From: Beaufortia kweichowensis
Taxonomy: Eukaryota > Chordata > Actinopteri > Cypriniformes > Gastromyzontidae
Assembly (NCBI GenBank): GCA_019155185.1
Contig: CM032816.1
Coordinates: forward strand, 558,001-622,000
Length of the DNA stretch: 64,000 nt
Reading direction: 5' to 3'
Each line of letters opens with the position of its first letter. The first letter of the stretch is position 1. A program made the position numbers and the translations under genes. Of the stretch, positions 1 to 11,947 are shown piece after piece. The notes under the pieces were generated by a model. The model was not told the DNA's origin. It worked only from the letters and a program-made list of their open reading frames with translations, and searched no databases.

Positions 1-1270
1 AGAGAGGGTAACCCCCCAGCTCAACTCCCTGAGATTCTCCAGGCCCCTGAGATTTGCAGAGAGGACTAGAGATGTACATTCCAAACACCTCAAAGAGACT
101 CTTTAGGATGAGCGGGACAAAACTGCCCAATTTGTATCTATATATATATATATATATATCTATGTGTGTATTCCTCCATAATCACGTGATACCCTGCCAT
201 AGTTATTGCATGCATTTCAGTGTCATTGAAGTTTAACTTTTATGTCATGACAGATGAATGAATAACTATTGTTCTTACTTCACTTCTCTCTCGTGTGTGG
301 TATCAAAATGATCCACAAATTATTTCCTAAATAATGATGCACAGTACATAGTCATGGCGTGCATCATACTCAATTTGCAATAAGTTTATGTGTTCGGTGC
401 AAACAGGACATAAACCGTACCTGTGTAAATCATTTGTCACAGAGAAGGACAAAGAGATTTCTCCCGCGCAACCACGTCCTTTTGCCATTGGTCAAAAGAC
501 CTGACCGGGGCGTGACCGTTGTGCCTTTAAGACCACAATGCATTGAACAACTCATCGCTCAGAAAAACTTGGAATCTCTCCAAAACTTCGTGGGACCTGC
601 CCTTCTTCAGGACAGCTTTTCCGGCAATCTTACTTCGGCAGACTTCGACACTTCTCACGAAACTCGCCTCCGAACGGACTTCGCGAATCCACCGGGACAC
701 TCTCTCTCTTTCTCGCCAGCACCAGGATTCAACAGCCCTTAAGCATTGCCCCTTGGCTACCAAGGTGAACTTTTAGTAGAGAAAAACCCGGTGGTTGTGT
801 CCTGCTGATTTAATATGCCATTCTTTACTCTTTACTCTAATTTTTCTATGCTTTATCTTGTGTGAATGTGTATGTGTTTGTGTTTGTGTTAGTTAATCGA
901 TATCATATTTCCATAGTTTAGTCAATAAATATTCATTTGTATTCACTCATGATTGCTTAATGCACTCTGCTTAATGCTCATAACACATCCCTTAAACTGT
1001 GCGATACTGTTACCGGCTCCGTATGTATTACTGTATTGGGCATGGACCGTTGTTAATCAAGGCCAGAAGAATAACGTGTTTATTGTACCAGGTAATGCTA
1101 CAAAATACATATAGTTAATAGTCTTTATCTGTAAGTATTTCCATTTGAGCCACAAGTAATTATAACCTGAAACTGAACCGTGTTTTAAATAACACCGTCT
1201 TAGTTTCACAATAACTAGTAGAGATGCTGGAGAGTGTTTTAAATAACACCATCCCCACAGAATCGCTACA
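1..1270 (+). repeat. 5' LTR of element A (5' end outside window)
   Basis: This is homologous to 6034-7227 and to the inverted solo LTR at 35487-37031. The end at 1270 (...GAATCGCTACA) is set by the solo copy, which shows that the complete LTR runs TGTAGAGACTT...GCTACA with TGTAG/CTACA inverted ends. A short (TA)n tract lies near 143-160; in the solo copy the same tract has expanded to 32 AT units. A reading frame at 359-742 is partly kept between copies but is broken in the copy near 6380-6780, so I do not call it a gene. Confidence 0.85.
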
Positions 1271-1274
1271 TAAA

Positions 1275-1295
1275 TGGTGGAGAATGAAGCGGGCA
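1275..1295 (+). promoter_or_regulatory. Primer-binding site of element A (tRNA-Ala-like)
   Basis: The sequence TGGTGGAGAATGAAGCGGGC starts four bases after the LTR end. The reverse complement of a vertebrate tRNA-Ala 3' end begins TGGTGGAGGATGCGGGCA. The two match over the first eight bases and then with one substitution and a 2-nt insertion. The position is right for a minus-strand primer site; the tRNA identity is an inference from remembered tRNA sequence. Confidence 0.55.
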
Positions 1296-1834
1296 CAGTA
1301 TTAAATTTGTTATGAGCAACTTAGTGACGACGCATGTGTGTTTCTAATGCTTGTTTATTCAGAAGCTAGACTCGTTTGAACTTTGTGTTACTGCGTGAAC
1401 AGCGCCAGGTCGCCTCAACGCGTGTGTTAACAGTCAGTGAGCCTTACGGCAAACTCTTACACTGTTAAAGAAGAACGTAACTGCAGTCGATAATGTTAAA
1501 TGGACCCTCTATAAAAATGGATAATAGTCCTTTGTTATAGCGTGTTTAACATTAGTTATTTTTGTCCGTCTGATTTGAGCGAAGAAACCCTCATTTTAGA
1601 ACGAAGAAGATAGAGCTGGGCGATGTTCCCCTTCTCGTCTTATTGATAGGCCTATAACTGTACATAGATAGTAGGCTATTGATGTGTTTCCAATGCCATT
1701 AAGCTATGCTATGAGCTTTCCTGGGTTGAACAATTGGCGTAGCTAACCAGTGCGTGTCTTCCCTTCTCTCTCTGAGTGGAGTTAACATAGATATAACTAT
1801 GGGTCAGTTTTCTATTTAAAGGAGAGTTTTTACA

Positions 1835-2290
1835 GTACTTTCACAGCCAACGCTTAAGAAATCCTGTTGTGTTTTAATTTAAATGCGATCTTACTCGTGT
1901 AGTAACTGTACTTTGTTCACAGCCAACGGCGAAGAAATCCGTTGTGTTTTAATTTAAATCGCATTTTACTCGTGTAGTAACTGTACTTTGTTCACAGCCA
2001 ACGGCGAAGAAATCCCGCTGTGTTTTAATTTAAATCGCTTTTTACTCGTGTAGTAACTGTACTTTGTTCACAGCCAAGCGAAGAAATCCGTTGTGTTTTA
2101 ATTTAAATGCGATTTTACTCGTGGTAGTAACTGTACTTTGTTCACAGCCAACGGCTTAAGAAATCCCGTTGTGTTTTAATTTAAATGCGATTTTACTCGC
2201 GTGTAGTAACTGTACTTTGTTCACAGCCAACGCTAAGAAATCCCGTTGTGTTTTAATTTAAATGCGCGCTTTTACTCGTGTAGCAACGGT
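1835..2290 (+). repeat. Tandem array of about 74-bp units (six copies) in the element A leader
   Basis: Six adjacent units share the core TTTAATTTAAAT, then GTGTAGTAACTGTACTTTGT, then CACAGCCAACGG and AAGAAATCC. Several units can fold a small hairpin pairing CAACGG with CCGTTG around an AAGAAAT-type loop. Copies differ by small indels. The block lies between primer site and gag, so it would be in the leader RNA. Confidence 0.85.
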
Positions 2291-2614
2291 AGCCTGTATG
2301 TATTAACGCTATACTTCAGTGCAACAAGCCCGCACGATCCTAAGACCCGCCTACTAAGTTGCACTGTGTAACGTAATAACGCTTACGTCATTAACGAAGT
2401 CATCCAATGAACGTGGGTATTTTGGAAGTTCAGGTTAAAGCGCATTACCTCTAACTGACAATAGAGGGTAGTTGTCTTAGATGTCTAACGCTTCCTGTTA
2501 CATTGATTAACCCTGACTTCTCCTTGTTTGGGCGTTGGCCCTTTGGGTATGCTTGGTCGATCTCTGTCTCTCAGTAATTTGATTTACTTTTGACTAACCC
2601 TGCCATGTAAAGAC

Positions 2615-3058
2615 TTATTGATTATTGCTATCTCTGAACACTAGCAATGATTAATGTCACTTTATTGCTGTCTTTCCAGCTTATTAATTGTTATTATTCT
2701 AAACAATAATAATAATTGATATTACTCTATTAGTTTCCTAATTCACCAATTATTGTTGTGTTAACAACAATAATAATTTAGGTCTCTCAGCAACTGTTTC
2801 ATAGTTTATTAATTATTGATTATTTGAAACAATAACAATAATTAATATTACTCCATTTTCCCTTTCCTACTTCGATTTTATTAATTTTTATTATTCTAAA
2901 CAATAATAATAATTGATAGCACTTCATTTTCCTGTTCCTACTTCCATGATTTATTAATTGTTATTATTCTAAACAATAATAATAATTGATATCACCCTCA
3001 TTGCTGTTTCATTGACTTATTGATTATTATTATTTAACTATAATAGTAATTTAATGTC
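2615..3058 (+). repeat. AT-rich stem-loop array (seven hairpins) in the element A leader
   Basis: Seven inverted repeats follow one another at 2619-2654, 2683-2720, 2745-2778, 2806-2846, 2879-2917, 2951-2989 and 3018-3056. Stems are 8-15 bp and mostly A/T, for example ATTATTGTTG pairing with CAACAATAAT, TTAATTATTG with CAATAATTAA, and ATTGCTA with TAGCAAT. They are separated by pyrimidine-rich linkers such as TTTCCTACTTC. Stem sequences differ between copies while pairing is kept. The block contains no reading frame. Confidence 0.7.
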
Positions 3059-4398
3059 ACCTGACTGTGTGGTCATCCCTGCTTTCCCACTGCTCCTTTT
3101 ACCCCTACTCCTACTTCAGGAACTCTGTATTTAATTAGGTTTAGACTTAAATTAAATCAGTTGCCTTCCCTTGGTCTGAGTCGATTAACACACTTAGCAG
3201 AGTGTTGTTTTAATGACCCATGTAGCAGTTTGACCCCTTTCTTTTAAACAGCCTTTACATTTCTCTTTAGACAGCTCTTCCCTAAGTGCTGGGGCGGTGA
3301 AGAAATGGTTTCTCCGGTGTGGGCCACCTACGGCTGGACCTGTCTGGCTCGGCACGCCTGGCACCGACAGTAAGCGACCTCGGGAGGTTCCGCCCCCACT
3401 TTCGGTGACGACACGCAGAGTGACATCAGCAATCGGGCACTCCAATGCGCTGGCAACCACGCTGACCGACACGTGAAGGGCAATTTTGGGCAATCCCAGT
3501 CTTGGCTGTGGCAGCTGGTCGTTGGCACACTTGGGTGCGACTCAGCGAGGTAGCTGGCACTGCAAGTGTGGCAGCCACACCAGTTTGACACATAAAGGGC
3601 AATTCTGGGCAAAACCCAACTTTGGCTGTGGCGGTCAGGCGTTGACACTTTTGAGTGCGGCCCGATTGTGCTAAAGGTCGTAGCTGTTTGAGTGGTCGAC
3701 ACCGGAGGTGCGGTGAGTGGTCGCCAGGACCCCCTGCTGTCGTAGGTTCAGGCGGCCGGGAGCTGGCCCGACCGTGGTGCTCCCAACCGGGGTGTCCCTC
3801 AACGCACCACCCAGCCTAGTCAATAAGGTATAGTCCCAAAGTAAGAGGCCCTAAAGAAAGTAAGCTTTTCTCACCCCATACTGTTTGAACTATCCTTGCT
3901 GTCCTCATTAAGCCCCTCCTAGGCCATATGACATCATAGCACCCCTACTTGTAGGTCCCGGCCATAACCCTAGTGTCGGTAACCGGCTTAGCCAAAATAG
4001 GAAAATTACTTTCTTTTCAGTTTCATCCCTTCTTTCCCTTTTGTTATTCTAGTTGCTTTGCTACTTTTTCCTTTTCCCTTTCATGGCATAAGAGAACGTA
4101 CCAGCACAAACAATCAGGAAAAGCTGCAGTAATGAAATTGATGACTCAGATAGCCTAAGTCTCCAAGCGACCGATGGGTTATAACGCATCAGTAATTCAC
4201 TCAGAACTTTCCTCCTGTACTTACCCACACAAGCTATACATGCCACCACAGCCTGGCAGGAATAATGGGCATTGACTGTGCTGCTAGTCATGGCGTTAGC
4301 TGGCACAAAGCCCTTATGTTGGATGTATAGTTCACTAAACTGGCACGGACCTGCATTGGCTATGTTTTACTTTTCCTATTTGCCACCAGTGTTGAAGA
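3058..4398 (+). other. Element A leader remainder, GC-rich, with a two-copy diverged tandem repeat
   Basis: Between the hairpin array and gag the composition switches to GC-rich. Two diverged copies of about 120 bp lie at roughly 3454-3572 and 3573-3690. Each contains AAGGGCAATT.TGGGCAA followed by CTTGGCTGTGGC. Several ORFs cross this block in different frames, but none resembles a known family. From 3830 to 4398 I see nothing recognisable. Confidence 0.5.
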
Positions 4399-5762
4399 AT
4401 GTCCAGATCATCCAGTCCTGCCACCCATTGGGACCAGCTAGAGACCTGGTTGAGCGCCCTGACAAGCGGACTTCTGCCTGAGACCGCCAGTGACCTGCAG
4501 CATCTGAAACGTGAGCAGCTGGACGACGGCCTGAGCCTACTGATGGCCAACGATCCAGTGCAGGACTACAACCACAAAGAGCTGGCCAAGATCACAGGTG
4601 CCCTTTCCCATAACCTCATCGTCCAGATGAAGCTGTGTGAGGACAACGGAGCCCGCTCAGAACGAGAGGCGGCTGCATTCAAGCTCCGGGCTGAGAAAGC
4701 AGAACAGCACCTAGAGCAGATCATGCAACGTCCTCGAGAGCAGCAGGCAGCGACTGATGAAGAGGACCCAGAGCTACGTGAGCAAGTGGAAAGACTTCGG
4801 GACGCCTTAGCAGACCTCCGTACAGACACTGAGCGCAGAGAGCAGCTGGAGGGGCAAGCCAGGAAGGAGCTGGCAGAGAAACTCCAGTATGCCGAAAATC
4901 TCTTAGAAAGAGCTGAGGCCGAACTGACAGAACGGGCCGGCCATGGTCAAGGCCTACGAGGGCCACCTACACACAAATCAAGCAGAGCTTCAAGTTGTGA
5001 CCCGCAGCGAGACCATCTTAAAGATGAACTGAACTTGGCCCAAAAGGAACTTAAGTACTCCTACCAAGTGCAAGCCAAACAGCCAGGGGGAAAACAAAGT
5101 CTTGAATTTGCCCCACCAAGCGGAACCAAGCCTTTCCGCCAAGAGCTCCAGGCAGCAAAGGGGGGTGAGAATCCCCTGTTCAAAGCTTCGCCAGCCAGCA
5201 CTCGAGAGCCCCTAACACCCACAGAGTGGGGGCGGGGACCCATCCAGAGGACCTCTGCAGACATCCATGGGGTGTCCCCAGAGACATTGACAAGCTGGCC
5301 AGAAACATCCCAACCTTCACTCCAGACCCTGCAGGAGGTCACGAAGTACTGCACGCGATACCTGCAGGACATCGACTTCCATTTTCAAACAATGGCCAAC
5401 GCGACTACAAGAGATAGAATGTACCTGCTCAGGATTACCTCCAGCCAGGAGGTACGCAGATTCCTGGACCGACAGTCAGAAGCAGTCAGAACAGATTACA
5501 AGCAACTACGAAGGCCACCTCTGACCAGACTGCTAAAAAAAATCCATCTATCCTTTCCGTCGCTGAACACTACACAGGTTTGACTCCGGAGGGCATACAA
5601 CAGCAACACAGAGCCAAGCCCTTCAACAGAGAGTCATGGGACTTCACAGCCAGTCGGGGAGGTTACGGTCACGAGAAGCAAGACAGACAAATCGAACCGG
5701 AGGCTGAGCCGAGCCTCATAGAGAACCCTCCGCCAACGCACTGGCACCCCAAGGAATACTAA
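4399..5762 (+). pseudogene. gag: Gag-like protein of element A, frame broken at an A8 run
   Basis: The frame opens at ATG 4399 and runs 394 codons to 5583. The N-terminal two-thirds is strongly charged and predicted coiled coil, with many E/Q/R/L heptads at about residues 85-175 (for example ELREQVERLRDAL). The C-terminal part (about residues 315-375) looks like a retrotransposon capsid segment: YLQDIDFHFQTMANAT, then RRFLDRQSEAVRTDYKQL. At the homopolymer A8 near 5534-5541 the frame becomes incoherent, but the neighbouring frame continues sensibly (TGLTPEGIQQQ...) to a stop at 5760-5762. This is an indel, or just possibly a slippage site. No zinc knuckle and no downstream pol is seen. It would be expected to form particles in the cytoplasm; this is inferred from position and capsid-like residues, not from a firm family match. 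Confidence 0.6.
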
Positions 5763-5833
5763 CAACTGAACTTGATCCCGTCTATCCAACTGAACCACCG
5801 CCCGACGAAGTTCTTACCGGAACCTCGCCGCCC

Positions 5834-5846
5834 GGAAGGGGGGAGA
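5834..5846 (+). promoter_or_regulatory. Polypurine tract of element A
   Basis: GGAAGGGGGGAGA lies immediately before the 3' LTR start TGTAGAGACTT at 5847. This is the position expected for the plus-strand primer. Confidence 0.8.
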
Positions 5847-7227
5847 TGTAGAGACTTGGCCGGGCCAAATGTTGGATTTCTTTAAGGGATCATAAAGTTA
5901 CTAACCAACAACAAATTTCCTACGGGGAAGTCAACACCAGAACCCTTTTGGCTCCAGAAAGTCTGGGTTAAGTGATGACCTGCCGGTTGTTACTTAACTC
6001 AGGAGGACAGTTATGGTACCTCTCTGGCCTTCCCAGAGAGGGTAACCCCAGCTCAACTCCCTGAGATTCTCCAGGCCCCTGGAGATTTGCAGAAAGGACT
6101 AGAGATGTACATTCCAAACACCTCAAAGAGACTCTTTAGGATGAGCGGGACAAAACTGCCCAATTTGTATCTATATATATATATATATATATCTATGTGT
6201 GTATTCCTCCATAATCACGTGATACCCTGCCATAGTTATTGCATGCATTTCAGTGTCATTGAAGTTTAACTTTATGTCATGACAGATGAATGAATAACTA
6301 TTGTTCTTCTTCACTTCTCTCTCGTGTGTGGTATCAAAATGATCCACAAATTATTTCCTAAATAATGATGCACAGTACATAGTCATGGCGTGCATCATAC
6401 TCAATTTGTAATAAGTTTATGTGTTAAGTTGCAAACAGGACATAAACCGTACCTGTGTAAATCATTTGTCACAGAGAAGGACAAAAGAGATTTCTCAGCG
6501 CAACCACGTCCTTTTTGCCATTGGTCAAAGACCTGACGAGGCGTGACCGTTGTTTTAAGACCACAATGCATTGAACAACTCATCGCTCAGAAAAACTTGG
6601 AATCTCTCCAAAACTTCGTGGGACCTGCCCTTCTTCAGGACAGCTTTTCCGGCAATCTTACCCGGCAGACTTGACACTTCTCGCTGAAATTAAGCTCTCG
6701 AGCGGACTTAGCGAATCCACCGGGACACTCTCTCTCTCTTTCTCTCCAGCACCAGGATTCAACAGCCCTTAAGCATTGCCCTTGGCTACCAAGGTGAACT
6801 TTTAGTAGAGAAAAACCGGTGGTTGTGTCCTGCTGATTTAATATGCCATTCTTTACTCTTTACTCTAATTTTTTTCTATGCTTTATCTTGTGTGAATGTG
6901 TATGTGTTTGTGTTTGTGTTAGTTAATCGATATCATATTTCCATAGTTTAGTCAATAAATATTCATTTGTATTCACTCATGATTGCTTAATGCACTCTGC
7001 TTAATGCTCATAACACATCCCTTAAACTGTGCGATACTGTTACCGGCTCATGTATGTATTACTGTATTGGGCATGGACCGTTGTTAATCAAGGCCAGAAG
7101 AATAGCGTGTTTATTGTACCAGGTAATGCTACAAAATACATATAGTTAATAGTCTTTATCTGTAAGTATTTCCATTTGAGCCACAAGTAATTATAACCTG
7201 AAACTGAACCGTGTTTTAAATAACACC
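5847..7227 (+). repeat. 3' LTR of element A, truncated at the satellite junction
   Basis: It begins TGTAGAGACTTGG, matching the outer end of the solo LTR at 37031. It ends at ...TTTAAATAACACC, where the complete copies continue for about another 80 bp to GCTACA. Satellite monomer sequence follows directly (AGTAACTAGGCAT). No target duplication can be sought because the true end is missing. Differences from the 5' LTR are mostly small indels. Confidence 0.85.
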
Positions 7228-10200
7228 AGTAACTAGGCATACACCAATGATTATGTTTTAAGCCATTAGTTAAACGAGCCCACACCAATATTTCTACTAT
7301 GTTCTGCTGCTGAAATATAGGTTTTTAGATCGGTTGCTAGGGTACACTGTTTAGTTGCTAGGGAGTAACTAGGCATGCACCAATGATTATATTTTAAGCC
7401 ATGAGTTAAATGAGCCCACACCAATCTTCTACTATGTTCTGCTGCTGAAATATAGGTTTTTAGATCGGTTGCTAGGGTACACTGTTTGGTTGCTAGGGAG
7501 TAACTAGGCATGCACCAATGATTATGTTTTAAGCCATTAGTTAAACGAGCCCACACCAATATTTCTACTATGTTCTGCTGCTGAAAATAGGTTTTTAGAT
7601 CGGTTGCTAGGGTACACTGTTTGGTTGCTAGGGAGTAACTAGGCATGCACCAATGATTATATTTCAAGCAATGAGTTAAAATGAGCCCACACCAATGTTC
7701 TACTATGTTCTGCTGCAGAAATATAGGGTTTTTAGATCGGTTGCTAGGGTACACTGTTTGGTTGCTAGGGAGTAACTAGGCATGCACCAATGATTATATT
7801 TCAAGCAATGAGTTAAATGAGCCCACACCAATGTCTCTACTATGTTCTGCTGCTGAAATATAGGTTTTTAGATCGGTTGCTAGGGTACACTGTTTGGTTG
7901 CTATGGAGTAACTAGGCATGCACCAATGATTATATTTCAAGCAATGAGTTAAATGAGTCCACACAATGATTACAATATTTCTGCACTATGTTTTTCTATA
8001 TATAGTTTTTAGATCATTGTTGCTAGGTACAACACTGTTTGGTTGCTAGGGGAGATTAGTTAAATGCTATGTATGCACCAATGATTATATTTCAAGCCAT
8101 GAGTTAAATGATGTAGCTGCCCAATGATTATGAATATTTCTACTATGTACTATGCTGCTGCTGAAATATAGGTTTTTATGGATTGTTGCTAGGAACACTG
8201 TTTGGTTGCTAGGGAGTAACTAGGCATACACCAATGATGATTATATTTTAAGCCATGAGTTAAATGAGCCCACACCAATATTTCTACTATGTTCTGCTGC
8301 AGAAATATAAAAATAGGTTTTTAGATCGGTTGCTAGGGTACCTGTTTGGTTGCTAGGGAGTAACTAGGCATGCACCAATGATTATGGTTTTTAAGCCAGG
8401 AGGGAGTTAAATGAGGACACACCAATATTTCTACTATGTTCTGCTGCTGAAATATAGGTTTTTAGATCGGGTTGCCTGTTTGGTTTTAGACCAATGATTT
8501 GCTAGGAGTTAAATGACAATGTACTATGTTGCTGCAGAAATATAGGAGTAATCGGTTGATAGGAACAATGTTTGGTTGCTATGATAATATTTTGCACCAT
8601 GATTATATTTAAATGAGATGAGCCCACACCAATATTTCTACTATGTTCTGCTGCTGAAATATAGGTTTTTAGATCGGTTGCTAGGGTACACTGTTTGGTT
8701 GCTAGGAGTAACTAGGTATGCACCAATGATTATATGTTTTAAGCCATTAGTTAAATGAGCCCACACCAATATTTCTACTATGTTCTGCTGCTGAAATATA
8801 GGTTTTAGATCGGTTGCTAGGGTACACTGTTTGGTTGCTAGGGAGTAACTAGGCATGCACCAATGATTATGTTTTAAGCCATTAGTTAAATGAGCCCACA
8901 CCAATATTTCTACTATGTTCTGCTGCAGAAATATAGGTTTTTAGATCGGGTTGCTAGGGTACACTGTTTGGTTGCTAGGAGTAACTAGGCATGCACCAAT
9001 GATTATATTTTAAGCCATTAGTTAAATGAGCCCACACCAATATTTCTACTATGTTCTGCTGCAGAAATATAAATCGGTTGCTAGGGTACACTGTTTGGTT
9101 TTAGGAGTAATAGGCATACACCAATGATTATATTTTAAGCCATTAGTTAAACGAGCCCACACCAATATTTCTACTATGTTCTGCTGCTGAAATATAGGTT
9201 TTTAGATCGGTTGCTAGGGTACACTGTTTGGTTGCTAGGAGTAACTAGGCATACACCAATGATTATATTTTAAGCCATGAGTTAAATGAGCCCACACCAA
9301 TATTTCTACTATGTTCTGCTGCTGAAATATAGTTTTTGAATGGGTTGCTAATAACTCTGTTTGGTTGCTAGGGAGTAACTAGGCATGCACCAATGATTAT
9401 GTTTTAAGCCATTAGTTAAATGAGCCCACACCAATATTTCTACTATGTTCTGCTGCAGAAATATAGGTTTTTAGATCGGTTGCTAGGGGTACTCTGTTTG
9501 GTTGCTATGGAGTAACTAGGCATGCACCAATGATTATATTTTAAACCATGAGTTAAATGAGCCCACACCAATATTTCACCTATGTGATAGGTATTTTGAG
9601 CAATGAGTTACACTGTTTGGTTGCTACAACAATGTCTCAATGATTATGTTTTAAGCCATTAGATAATCTGCTGAAATATAGGGTTTTTTAGATCGGTTGC
9701 TAGGGTACACTGTTTGGTTGCTAGGGAGTAACTAGGCATGCACCAATGATTATATTTCAAGCAATGAGTTAAATGAGCCCACACCAATATTTCTACTATG
9801 TTCTGCTGCTGAAATATAGGTTTTTTAGATCGGTTGCTAGGGTACACTGTTTGGTTGCTAGGGAGTAACTATCATGTATGCACCAATGATTATATTTTAA
9901 GCCATGAGTTAAATGAGCCCACACCAATATTTCTACTATGTTCTGCTGCTGAAATATAGGTTTTTAGATCGGTTGCTAGGGTACACTGTTTGGTTGCTAG
10001 GGAGTAACTAGGCATGCACCAATGATTATATTTCAAGCAATGAGTTAAATGAGCCCACAACAATGTCTCTACTATGTTTTTCTGCAGAAATATAGGTGTT
10101 TTAGATCTGGTTGCTAGGGTACACTGTTTGGTTGCTAGGGAGTAACTAGGCATGCACCAATGATTATGTTTTAAGCCATTAGTTAAATGAGCCCACACCA

Positions 10201-11947
10201 ATATTTCTACTATGTTCTGCTGCTGAAATATAGGTTTTTAGATCGGTTGCTAGGGTACACTGTTTGGTTGCTAGGAGTAACTAGGCATGCACCAATGATT
10301 ATATTTTAAGCCATTAGTTAAATGAGCCCACACCAATATTTCTACTATGTTCTGCTGCTGAAATATAGGTTTTTAGATCGGTTGCTAGGGTACACTGTTT
10401 GGTTGCTAGGGAGTAACTAGGCATGCACCAATGATTATATTTCAAGCAATGAGTTAAATGAGCCCACAACAATATCTCTACTATGTTTTTCTGCAGAAAT
10501 ATAGGTGTTTTAGATCGGTTGCTAGGGTACACTGTTTGGTTGCTAGGGAGTAACTAGGTATGCACCAATGATTATATTTTAAGCCATGAGTTAAATGAGC
10601 CCACACCAATATTTCTACTATGTTCTGCTGCTGAAATATAGGTTTTTTAGATCGGTTGCTAGGGTACACTGTTTGGTTGCTAGGGAGTAAATAGGCATGC
10701 ACCAATGATTATATTTCAAGCAATGAGTTAAATGAGCCCACAACAATGTCTCTACTATGTTCTGCTGCAGAAATATAGGTGTTTTAGATCGGTTGCTAGG
10801 GTACACTGTTTGGTTGCTAGGGAGTAACTAGGCATGCACCAATGATTATGTTTTAAGCCAATGAGTTAAATGAGCCCACACCAATATTTCTACTATGTTC
10901 TGCTGCTGCAGAAATATAGGTTTTTAGATCGGTTGCTAGGGTACACTGTTTGGTTGCTAGGGAGTAACTAGGCATGCACCAATGATTATATTTTGCTAAG
11001 CCATGAGTTAAACGAGCCCACACCAATATTTCTACTATGTTCTGCTGCTGAAAAATAGGTTTTTAGATCGGTTGCTAGGGAACACTGTTTGGTTGCTAGG
11101 GAGTAACTAGGCATGCACCAATGATTATGTTTTTAAGCCATGAGTTAAATGAGCCCACACCAATATTTCTACTATGTTCTGCTGCTGAAAAATAGGTTTT
11201 TAGATCGGTTGCTAGGGGAACACTGTTTGGTTGCTAGGGAGTAACTAGGCATGCACCAATGATTATGTTTTAAGCCATTAGTTAAATGAGCCCACACCAA
11301 TATTTCTACTATGTTCTGCTGCAGAAATATAGGTTTTTAGAATCGGTTGCTAGGGTACACTGTTTGGTTGCTAGGGAGTAACTAGGCATACACCAATGAT
11401 TATATTTTAAGCCATGAGTTAAATGAGCCCACACCAATGTCTCTACTATGTTCTGCTGCAGAAATATAGGTTTTTTTGATTGGTTGCTAGGGTACTGTTT
11501 GGTTGCTATGGAGTAACTAGGCATACACCAATGATTTATTTTAAGCCATGAGTTAAATGAGCCCACACCAATGTCTCTACTATGTTCTGCTGCAGAAATA
11601 TAGGTTTTTTTGATTGGTTGCTAGGGTACACTGTTTGGTTTCTATGGAGTAACTAGGCATACACCAATGATTTTGTTTTAAGCCATTAGTTAAACGAACC
11701 CACACCAATATTTCTACTATGTTCTGCTGCAGATATATAGGTTTTTTAGATCGGTTGCTAGGGTACACTGTTTGGTTGCTAGGGAGTTACTAGGCATGCA
11801 CCAATGATTATATTTCAAGCAATGAGTTAAATGAGCCCACACCAATATTTCTACTATGTTCTGCTGCTGAAAAATAGGTTTTTTAGATCGGATGCTAGGG
11901 AACTCTGTTTGGTTGCTAGTGAGTAACTAGGTATGCACCAATGATTA
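7228..11947 (+). repeat. Satellite array 1 (about 137-bp monomer, about 34 copies)
   Basis: Head-to-tail monomers of about 137 bp. Landmarks in order are GATCGGTTGCTAGGG, TACACTGTTTGGTTGCTAGG, GAGTAACTAGGCATGCACC, AATGATTATATTTCAAGC, GAGTTAAATGAGCCCACA and TCTACTATGTTCTGCTGC. The motif GGTTGCTAGGG occurs twice per monomer. This is the most decayed array: scrambled or truncated monomers lie at about 7950-8170, 8461-8640 and 9580-9665. Minus-strand ORFs of 60-160 codons arise because the monomer lacks stops in some frames. They are by-products, since 137 is not divisible by three and the frame rotates between monomers. Confidence 0.97.

Larger units (their letters stand above)
1..7227 (+). mobile_element. 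Element A: gag-only LTR retrotransposon with very long LTRs
   Basis: The sequence from position 1 recurs from about 6034 onward and again, inverted, at 35487-37031. It is therefore an LTR. The internal part (1271-5846) has a primer-binding site, several tandem-repeat blocks, one Gag-like reading frame (4399-5762) and a purine tract directly before the 3' LTR. No protease, RT, RNase H or integrase motif is visible, so the element is probably non-autonomous and mobilised in trans. The family cannot be named from sequence alone; the capsid-like C-terminus of its Gag suggests a Gypsy-type relative. The 5' LTR runs off the window edge, and the 3' LTR stops abruptly against satellite DNA at 7228. 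Confidence 0.85.

Noticed and set aside
359..742. ORF of 127 codons inside the element A LTR, partly conserved in the solo LTR (36439-35993)
   Set aside because: The copy near 6380-6780 is broken by several indels and the two open copies end differently. Similarity reflects LTR homology, not protein selection.
3194..3702. Overlapping ORFs on both strands in the GC-rich block of element A
   Set aside because: They are in a diverged tandem repeat, overlap in several frames and show no family motif.
7228..11947. CRISPR-like regular repeats
   Set aside because: The repeats are contiguous 137-bp monomers with no unique spacers, in a eukaryotic transposon-rich context.
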